DNA of 64,000 nt from Limosilactobacillus reuteri (GTDB taxonomy: Bacteria > Bacillota > Bacilli > Lactobacillales > Lactobacillaceae), in contig NZ_CP139478.1 of assembly GCF_034259105.1 (NCBI RefSeq), positions 1,112,501 through 1,176,500 on the forward strand. Direction: 5' to 3'. The stretch's first letter is position 1. Every line of letters begins with the position of its first letter. This document shows positions 57,833 to 64,000 of the stretch, piece by piece. A program made the position numbers and the translations under genes. Below the pieces are notes generated by a model, which searched no databases, had not been told where the DNA came from, and saw nothing but the letters and a program-made list of their open reading frames with translations.

Positions 57833-58741
57833 CTAGTGTTTTAAAGAACGCATCAAATCATATAAGAATGCTGGCTGATAAACCGGTGCATCATAAGCCG
57901 GATAACTATCATATGATATGATGTCTTGCGCACTCGCCCACTGCTGATAATCAATCATTTTATTTGGCAGACTATGAAAGTTAGTAGTGACTAAGGTTGT
58001 TGGATCATATTTTTCGATGATTTGCTTTTCCATCTTAAATAAATCAAGCATTTGGGTCGATTGGAACCACAAATAATCAACTGAAAGTCCGGCGACAATT
58101 GTTTCCGATCCTTCTGGGCCCCATGCATCACCAAGATCATTAGGCACAACAATCTCATCCCAGTCATAAATTGTATGACTCCACACATTCATATTCCATG
58201 CATGATTAAGATTATCTAAGGTTTGATAGCGTGCCTTCAACCATTGCTGAAATTCTGTTTGGCATTCTTCACAATAACAATTGCCACCATATTCATTGTT
58301 AACATGCCAAGCAACAATATGCGGATTATCGCCATACCTTTTAGCAAGCTGTTCAACAAGATTTTTCGCTAAGCGCCGGTAATTTTTACTACTTGGGCAA
58401 AAGTTATGCCGGGCACCAAATACATGGCGGCGTCCTTGGTAGTCGACCCGCGCAACATCTGGATATTTTTTGAACATCCAAGCAGGCATCGCTGCAGTTG
58501 AGGTAGCAAGAACAATGTCAAAATCAGCTGCCGTTAATTCTTTGATAATCTTATCAAGCTTGGTAAAATCGTATTTTTCCTCCTGCGGTTCAAGCAAGGC
58601 CCATGAAAAAACATTGATCGTGGCGGAATTTATATCTGCCTGTTTAAATACTTTAATATCTTCAGCCCACGTTTCTTCTGGCCACTGTTCTGGATTATAG
58701 TCGCCACCATATAAGAAATGAGGTAATTCTCACTTTATCAT
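57833..58741 (-). pseudogene. lacA: GH42 beta-galactosidase, 5' part with two nonsense codons
   Basis: From ATG 58739-58741 (AAGGTGAG upstream) the reading is MIK-stop (TGA, 58730-58732), then ELPHFLYGGDYNPEQWPEE with no further interruption up to the second stop TAG at 57833. CGA to TGA and CAG to TAG, both C-to-T changes, would explain them. The acid/base glutamate lies in HVNNEYGGNC and zinc-site cysteines in CYCEECQ. It is directly behind lacS, with 9 bp between, as in lactose operons. Confidence 0.88.
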
Positions 58742-58750
58742 TTTCTCACC

Positions 58751-60673
58751 TTATTTAAATTCTACTGTTACTACCTTATCACCATGTTTAACGGTCTTTC
58801 CGGGAGTAAAGCCATTAGCTGCTTCAATATTATGCGGTTGCGCAAAGAAAGTAATTACCCAGTCTTCATACCCGCTTTGTTTAATCAATTCACGATCAAA
58901 ATCAAAGAGTAGCTGACCCTTTTTAACGATTTGACCGTCACTATAATGGGCATTGAAGCCTTCACCACGCATGTTCACAGTCCCGACACCAATATGAACA
59001 ATCATTTCTAATCCCTTGTCAGAAGTAATACCAAACGCATGACGGGTGCCAAACGTAAAGTTAATCTTCCCGTCAAATGGGGCGTACAATTTATCGCTAG
59101 TTGGCCTAATCGCAAAGCCCTTTCCGGGGAACGGTTGACCATCACGATCGACGACTTCTTTCATTGCAACTAATTCGCCATCTGTTGGGGCATAAATCGT
59201 TTCTTCTTTAAGACCAGTCGATGATGTCGACACTTCACTTGTCAATTCTCCTTGTGCTAATTTATCCTTTAATTCTTCAACTACTTCCGCATGAACTTCT
59301 TCACTCAATTTCACCTTAAAAAGAAAGACAAAAATTGACAAAACAGCTAATGCCAGCGGGATATAGAATGCCATACTATCGAAAGTCCGAATATCATGAC
59401 CTGTCATGTCAGCAGCAGTCACGCTCCCCGTCATTCCGGCTGCGATTGCGATATAACCGACAAGGCCATTTGAGATCGCCCCTGTTAATTTATCAATCAT
59501 TGGTCGCATAGCAAGAACAACCGCTTCATTTCGTTGACCAGAATTTAATTGGCCATATTCAATTGCATCCGTTAATGTTAAAACTGTTACCAATTGGGCA
59601 AAATTAATGTTAAACAAGACCAATCCAAAGTCCATCATTAAAACATTAGAGCGGGCAAAAATAAAGATTAAATATGCTAAACTCATGCAGACTTGGCCAC
59701 CAATGAATAGCCATTTTCGTGGAATAAATTTATTCAAAATAGGATAAAGAGGACTAGTACAGAAACCAATAATCGTAGCGATGACCCCAACAATCCAGAA
59801 TTCACCAGGTTTACCAATAACAAACTTGTAAAGGTAGAAAAGGACACCATTAGTTACAACATAGGCACATGAATAAAGTAAATATGCCAAACTTGGCCAT
59901 AAGATTTGGTCATTGTGAAAAATTGCTGAAAAAACTTCCCGAATAGTTGTCTTATCCTGGGCAGACTTACGGATCACATTGTAATTTTCTTTCGTCCCAA
60001 CACAAACAACCAAGGCACAGATAACAGCTAATGCCGAAATAATGGCAGCAAAGGCAAACCAACCAGCAGGCCCCTGCCGATGATGGCCTGTAGCTAAATA
60101 AGTAAAGGTCGTTACAATCGGTACCACGATAATCGTTAATCCATTCCAACCAAGTGTTCCCGCAAAGGCACCGAGAGCGGTATAAACGCCCCGCTCTTCA
60201 GAATCTTCACTTAAAGCGGGCACCATTCCCCAATACGAAACATCAGAAAATGAGTAGAAAATATCAAACGTAATGAAAATAATAACAAATAAAATGGCAA
60301 AAAGAACCCAATTATATTTTGCTAAGCCAAAGATTCCGGTAAAGAGGATTAATAGCGGAATCGCACTAACGATATTTCCCATTAAAATCCACGGCTTGAA
60401 TTTTCCCCACCGAGTTTTAGTATTATCAACAATATTTCCTAACAGCGGATCAATTAATAATTCCAAAATCCGGACAGAAACAATCAAACCAGTAATCAAC
60501 CCAATTAGTTTATTAGCAACCGTTTTGCTTAGTCCCGCGAACATTCCGCTTGTTACAAAGATAATAAAGTAAGTACTCATTACCCCATAAAATGCAGAGT
60601 GTCCTAAGTTACCAAAGCAAAACGAAGCACGAGAAATAAGCTGCTTCCCCGTGAGCTTATGGCTATGTGTCAT
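58751..60673 (-). CDS. lacS: Lactose/galactoside permease of the GPH family with EIIA domain
   Basis: About 640 residues. Residues 1-460 have 12 membrane segments with the GPH pattern (NKLIGLITGLIVSVRILELL, NIVDNTKTRWGKFKPWIL). Residues ~490-640 are an EIIA-glucose-like domain with the phosphorylatable histidine in LEMIVHIGVGTVNM and QLLFDFDRE. Phosphorylation by HPr tunes transport in LacS proteins. ATG 60673 is chosen since GGAGG lies just upstream; the TTG at 60688 precedes it. It may carry lactose, raffinose or other galactosides. Confidence 0.92.
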   Translation of the reverse strand: MTHSHKLTGKQLISRASFCFGNLGHSAFYGVMSTYFIIFVTSGMFAGLSKTVANKLIGLITGLIVSVRILELLIDPLLGNIVDNTKTRWGKFKPWILMGNIVSAIPLLILFTGIFGLAKYNWVLFAILFVIIFITFDIFYSFSDVSYWGMVPALSEDSEERGVYTALGAFAGTLGWNGLTIIVVPIVTTFTYLATGHHRQGPAGWFAFAAIISALAVICALVVCVGTKENYNVIRKSAQDKTTIREVFSAIFHNDQILWPSLAYLLYSCAYVVTNGVLFYLYKFVIGKPGEFWIVGVIATIIGFCTSPLYPILNKFIPRKWLFIGGQVCMSLAYLIFIFARSNVLMMDFGLVLFNINFAQLVTVLTLTDAIEYGQLNSGQRNEAVVLAMRPMIDKLTGAISNGLVGYIAIAAGMTGSVTAADMTGHDIRTFDSMAFYIPLALAVLSIFVFLFKVKLSEEVHAEVVEELKDKLAQGELTSEVSTSSTGLKEETIYAPTDGELVAMKEVVDRDGQPFPGKGFAIRPTSDKLYAPFDGKINFTFGTRHAFGITSDKGLEMIVHIGVGTVNMRGEGFNAHYSDGQIVKKGQLLFDFDRELIKQSGYEDWVITFFAQPHNIEAANGFTPGKTVKHGDKVVTVEFK

Positions 60674-60700
60674 ATTTATAACCTCCAAACTACAGCTTTC

Positions 60701-60714
60701 TGTAATCGCTTACA
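60701..60714. promoter_or_regulatory. cre site of the lacS-lacA operon
   Basis: TGTAATCGCTTACA fits TGWAANCGNTNWCA at all positions. It lies immediately downstream of the -10 box, so CcpA binding would block transcription. Confidence 0.78.
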
Positions 60715-60719
60715 AATAT

Positions 60720-60748
60720 ATTATAATTCTTTAGCTGATTTTAGTAAA
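60720..60748 (-). promoter_or_regulatory. lacS promoter
   Basis: On the minus strand TTTACT (60743-60748) and TATAAT (60720-60725), 17 bp apart, ~45 bp upstream of lacS. Confidence 0.7.
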
Positions 60749-60784
60749 CATTTATTTAAAAAGTAAATTCATTACTAGCGAAGA

Positions 60785-60838
60785 TATAAAAAAGTAGCTA
60801 ATCCGTGAATCGCTGATACGAATACTGATTAGCTACTT
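60785..60838 (-). terminator. Intrinsic terminator of the LacI-family gene
   Basis: AAGTAGCTAATC / GATTAGCTACTT with TTTTTT on the minus strand. The stem includes the stop codon of the regulator gene. Confidence 0.85.
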
Positions 60839-61855
60839 ATTTTCTTTGGGAAAGCTTTTACGAAAAACAATATTGGTATTTACTGTCAGATGAACGTGCG
60901 GACGCTGGGGATGGGTTATTAAATCTTGGAGAAGGTTAATCGCCATCCGACTAAGCGTTTCTTGGTTGATATTGTAGGACGTTAACGGCGGTGAAACATA
61001 CTTAGCAACTTCACTGTTATTGATGCTAATCACGACAGTATCACGTGGCACAATTACCCCTGCTTCATTAAAAGCCTGGAGAACACCAACACTTAACGTA
61101 TCAGAGGCAATAATAAAGGCTTCCGGTAATTTACCACCGCTTTGTTCAAGAACCCGTTTACCAAGTTGATAACCGTTTTTAACATTAAATGGTCCGTCCA
61201 CATATAATGGCGCTTCTTTTATCCCTTGCATCCCTGTAAATTCACGAAAGGCGATTTCACGGGCATCAGCTTGTTGGATGTTATTGAGATTAAGTCCTTT
61301 TCCACCAATGAAACCAATTCGTTCATAACCTGCTTCGGCGAGGCGATGGAGAGCATCCTGAATCGTTAATTCAAGGTTGGGCTGAACGGAATCAAATAAT
61401 TGTGGCATCGGATTTATATCAACAAAAACCCCATGTGGTAAGTATTGATGAAGTTCGATAAGCTGGTCCTGCGTTACCCGGTCCGCACCCACGCCAATAA
61501 ATCCTTGGAACGAATCAGCCGCCGCAATCAAATCCTTGATATTACTAAAGATTTCAACCTGCGCTCCCACCTCATCGACTTCTTTAATAATTGCATTGCG
61601 CAAAAACGCAAAATATTCATCTTGCAGTTGTTCTTTACCGCTTACCCGATACAATAGAGCAAGATTAGGACGGATTGGTTGCTGCTGAGAGTTTTTCTTG
61701 TGGTTGTTCCAATAGCCAAGCTCATTAGCCACCGTCATGATCTTATTGCGGGTGCTTGGACTGATCGATAAATTTTGGTCATTATTCAAAAGGCGCGATA
61801 CCGTTGCTGGTGAATATCCTGATTTTTCCGCAATTTCTTTAATTGTCGCCATCAT
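60833..61855 (-). CDS. LacI/GalR-family repressor of the lac locus
   Basis: 340 residues. The N-terminal HTH is ATIKEIAEKSGYSPATVSRL with hinge NELGYW. The periplasmic-binding-like sugar domain has GFIGGKGLNLNN and AFIIASDTLSVGVLQAF. Location and orientation upstream of lacS, with a terminator between, point to control of lacS-lacA. The sugar effector is inferred to be a galactoside. AGAGGTG precedes the double ATG. Confidence 0.92.
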   Translation of the reverse strand: MMATIKEIAEKSGYSPATVSRLLNNDQNLSISPSTRNKIMTVANELGYWNNHKKNSQQQPIRPNLALLYRVSGKEQLQDEYFAFLRNAIIKEVDEVGAQVEIFSNIKDLIAAADSFQGFIGVGADRVTQDQLIELHQYLPHGVFVDINPMPQLFDSVQPNLELTIQDALHRLAEAGYERIGFIGGKGLNLNNIQQADAREIAFREFTGMQGIKEAPLYVDGPFNVKNGYQLGKRVLEQSGGKLPEAFIIASDTLSVGVLQAFNEAGVIVPRDTVVISINNSEVAKYVSPPLTSYNINQETLSRMAINLLQDLITHPQRPHVHLTVNTNIVFRKSFPKENK

Positions 61856-62021
61856 TTTTCACCTCTTTTAGTAATGGGTTTAGTAAATATTATACACTAG
61901 TTTGAAGATAGGAAGGATAATTCAATCTACTAATCTTATTCTTAATTATTTTCCCTTGTTTATTTTCCTTAAAATGATCATAATTAAGAGGACGAGATTT
62001 ATTGATGAGGAGATTTATATT

Positions 62022-62501
62022 ATGAATAAAGTTTCTAAGGGCCTTGTACTCGCTCTTGCTGGTATCACTGTTGGAACTAGTACTGGACTTAGCACTACCT
62101 TTTTCCAATCAACCAGTGTTGCCTATGCTGCTGAGATGACAAAGGAAAAGAATGATTTAGCTAATCGTTATATCGCTGATTATTTAGGAAATTGTCAACA
62201 ATATGAACAGAATGACAAAACATTCAAAGGCTTTTCTTCAATCAAGGATATTACCTATTCGCGGGACAATAAGATTAAAATTAACGTTAATGATGACATT
62301 TATCAATTGCCTAAAGCCCGTCGTTCACTTTTGATTCAAGATTTGCAAAATGGTGTGTATGGCACATTAGCAGACAACGACCTTAAGAAGTTATCTGAAA
62401 AAGACATTCAAAAGGGTTGTCCAACTACTGTTTACTTGAATGGAAAAGTAATTGGCCACACTGCCAAGAATGTTAACCACCACATTATTTGGGATAAATA
62501 A
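62022..62501 (+). CDS. Small secreted protein of unknown function
   Basis: About 159 residues from ATG 62022 (GAGGAG site). The signal peptide is MNKVSKGLVLALAGITVGTS, continuing to a likely cleavage after SVAYA. The mature part is basic and polar, with cysteines in LGNCQQYEQ and KGCPTTV. No wall anchor. Probably a released lactobacillar protein; not recognised. Confidence 0.75.
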   Translation: MNKVSKGLVLALAGITVGTSTGLSTTFFQSTSVAYAAEMTKEKNDLANRYIADYLGNCQQYEQNDKTFKGFSSIKDITYSRDNKIKINVNDDIYQLPKARRSLLIQDLQNGVYGTLADNDLKKLSEKDIQKGCPTTVYLNGKVIGHTAKNVNHHIIWDK

Positions 62502-62502
62502 C

Positions 62503-62549
62503 AAAATAAGAGATTTGGGACAAAGTTGGTGTTCCAAATCTCTTATTTT
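62503..62549. terminator. Bidirectional terminator
   Basis: AAAATAAGAGATTTGG / CCAAATCTCTTATTTT, perfect 16-bp stem between the convergent secreted-protein and exoA genes. Confidence 0.9.
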
Positions 62550-62552
62550 CAT

Positions 62553-63380
62553 TTAAAGATCGATTTCTAGAATAATTGGCGTATGATCGCGACGTTCTCC
62601 ACTATCGATCATCCCCGCTTCTATAATCTTATCAGCAAGACGATCACTGACTAACCAGTAATCAATTCTCCAGCCAGAGTTATTTTGTTTACTAGTAATT
62701 ACTCGTTGTGCCCACCAGGAATAAACTCCCTTTTCGTCAGGGTGGAGGTGACGGAAACTATCAGTAAAGCCAGCAGCTAATAGTTTTGAGAAATGTGTAC
62801 GTTCTTCATCAGTAAAGCCAGCTGAATGATGGTTGGTTGCTGGATGAGCCAAATCAATCTCCTCATGAGCAACATTAAAATCACCACTAGCAATCACCGG
62901 TTTTTGCTGGTCAAGTTCATGCAAGTAGTCCCGGTAACAATCATCCCATGTTTGCCGCTCATCTAAGCGTTTAAGCCCGTTGCCAGAATTTGGCGTATAT
63001 ACTTCCGTAACATAGAAGTCTGGAAATTCAAGGGTAATGATTCTTCCTTCATCATCCATTGGTTCTGGCGCATTAATTTTAGGATAAGTTACTTTCGGCT
63101 TATATTGGGCTAAATAAAGATACATGGTCCCAGCATACCCTTTCCGTGCTGGCTCAACGGAACTTCGCCATGCCACTTCATAATTGGGGAATAATTCTTG
63201 TAAAACCGTCAAATGCTTTTTAGTTGGCCCATTCTTTGACAGCTTGGTCTCTTGAATGGCGATGACATCTGGCTTCATCGCTGCAATCTTTTTCAATACT
63301 TCCCGCGTTTCCCCTGCCCGTACGGAAGTTCCAGTTAGTGCTGCATTAATTGAGTCAATGTTCCACGAAATAAATTTCAC
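62553..63380 (-). CDS. exoA: Exodeoxyribonuclease III / AP endonuclease
   Basis: 275 residues of the EEP family, acting in base excision repair. Motifs: FISWNIDSINAAL, VIAIQETKLS (metal glutamate), SGDFNVAHEEIDL, and the terminal RIDYWLVSD and ERRDHTPI with the catalytic histidine. GTG start with a GAGGAG site. Confidence 0.96.
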   Translation of the reverse strand: MKFISWNIDSINAALTGTSVRAGETREVLKKIAAMKPDVIAIQETKLSKNGPTKKHLTVLQELFPNYEVAWRSSVEPARKGYAGTMYLYLAQYKPKVTYPKINAPEPMDDEGRIITLEFPDFYVTEVYTPNSGNGLKRLDERQTWDDCYRDYLHELDQQKPVIASGDFNVAHEEIDLAHPATNHHSAGFTDEERTHFSKLLAAGFTDSFRHLHPDEKGVYSWWAQRVITSKQNNSGWRIDYWLVSDRLADKIIEAGMIDSGERRDHTPIILEIDL

Positions 63381-63519
63381 AGCTATTTCTCCTCGTATTC
63401 TATAAATATATCCTTACGGATTTTGTTACATTACAACTTGTTTTCTGGTCACCGCATGATAACCTCTAATTATCATTGGCTTTGGTCAGCTGGTATAGGT
63501 TATTTTCTCCTGTAGTTTT

Positions 63520-63735
63520 AACTACTTAAAAAGTCTGCCGCCCAGACAATCAACTGATTTTCGAACTCACATGCTGTATCGATTAGAAAGTTTGCTAATT
63601 CAGAGTAGGATTAGGTGCAGCTTTGACTCTCTAACCAATGAATACTGATACTTGCGAGGATGTTTTTAGTGATTGTAATTAGGGGCTATCATGCAGTGAT
63701 CAGATTAAGACCAGTAAATTTTAATGAAAGGAGGC
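63520..63735 (+). ncRNA. Candidate bridge RNA of the IS110 element
   Basis: The 360 bp before the recombinase gene have no ORF. A small hairpin GTCTG-CCGCC-CAGAC (63532-63546) is followed by CATGCTGTATCGATTAG, close to a CATGCCGTATCG segment I recall in the IS621 bridge RNA. Two internal loops follow: ATTAG/CTAAT around AAAGTTTG, and TTAG/CTAA around GTGCAGCTTTGACTCT, which would be the target- and donor-binding loops. Position in the 5' non-coding end fits the IS110 group. Ends are approximate. Confidence 0.45.
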
Positions 63736-63742
63736 CATTCCA

Positions 63743-64000
63743 ATGAAACTTTTTGTCGGTATTGACGTTAGCTCAAAAGATTTAGTCACTTCAATGATTT
63801 CTGAAGAAACATGTGATGTTGTTTTTCAAGGTAACTTTGTTAATGATTTGAAAGGCGCAACCGAATTAAAAACCATTATTATTAACACGGCGAATTCAAA
63901 TCATCTCGACCAAGTTGTGATTGGCATGGAAGCTACTTCCATTTACAGTTTTCACCCCGCAATGTTTTTTCAAGAAGACGCTGACCTCAAAAAACTTAAT
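63743..64000 (+). CDS. IS110-family recombinase, 5' part (cut by the window)
   Basis: The frame is open from ATG 63743 (AAAGGAGG at 63727-63734) to the window end, 86 codons. MKLFVGIDVSSKDLV holds the first aspartate of the DEDD RuvC-like site and VVIGMEATSIYSF the glutamate. The C-terminal serine-bearing domain is off the window. Confidence 0.9.
   Translation, partial: MKLFVGIDVSSKDLVTSMISEETCDVVFQGNFVNDLKGATELKTIIINTANSNHLDQVVIGMEATSIYSFHPAMFFQEDADLKKLN

Overview
The window reads as a low-GC Gram-positive Lactobacillaceae chromosome, most likely Limosilactobacillus reuteri or a close relative. Supporting signs are the 16S rRNA sequence, AGGAGG-type ribosome binding sites, LPXTG surface proteins, CcpA cre and PerR-type operators, SdaAA/SdaAB, GlpK, PepD-type dipeptidase, a MenA/MenG/polyprenyl synthase cluster, and heavy loading with IS30, ISL3 and IS110 elements. 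The species call is inference; no database was searched.

Layout. (1) 1-1.9 kb: 16S rRNA on the minus strand (3' end off the window) with tandem promoters. (2) 1.9-8.5 kb: a minus-strand operon encoding a 1203-aa DinG/XPD-like superfamily 2 helicase with a C-terminal PD-(D/E)XK-like nuclease, a ~727-aa partner split by a frameshift in a G6 tract, and a small membrane-anchored protein. Its leader holds a promoter overlapped by a cre site and an intrinsic terminator just before the first gene. This is the best candidate for an under-described conflict system. (3) 8.5-13.5 kb: nagB, a Fic toxin gene cut by an IS30-type element, its HTH-type antitoxin, and a 5'-nucleotidase-type LPXTG protein that lost its signal peptide. 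(4) 13.5-25.8 kb: a secreted protein, sbcCD, a truncated GH25 lysozyme, a CpsB-type phosphatase, a SWIM/SNF2 helicase and a 5'-truncated LPXTG protein. (5) 25.8-34.1 kb: a decayed exopolysaccharide cluster with three copies of one 1279-bp IS30 element; only glf and one glycosyltransferase remain whole. (6) 34.1-49.3 kb: an orphan sigma factor, glpK, a tautomerase, a CPA2 antiporter, a C69 dipeptidase, an ISL3 element, the ahpC/AhpF-like pair under PerR-type boxes, serine dehydratase, rpsN and a phosphoesterase. (7) 49.3-56.5 kb: a fourth IS30 copy, an MFS exporter, and menG, menA and a polyprenyl diphosphate synthase, with a group II intron between menG and menA exactly behind a terminator. 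(8) 56.7-61.9 kb: a lactose-type locus (LacI regulator, lacS with EIIA domain, GH42 beta-galactosidase with two nonsense codons). (9) 62-64 kb: a secreted protein, exodeoxyribonuclease III and the start of an IS110 recombinase preceded by a likely bridge-RNA region.

Taken together, mobile elements and point mutations have repeatedly broken accessory functions (Fic, EPS, lacA, helicase partner, maturase) between intact housekeeping genes. A dispersed ~115-180-bp hairpin repeat occurs four times, with compensatory changes in its stem.
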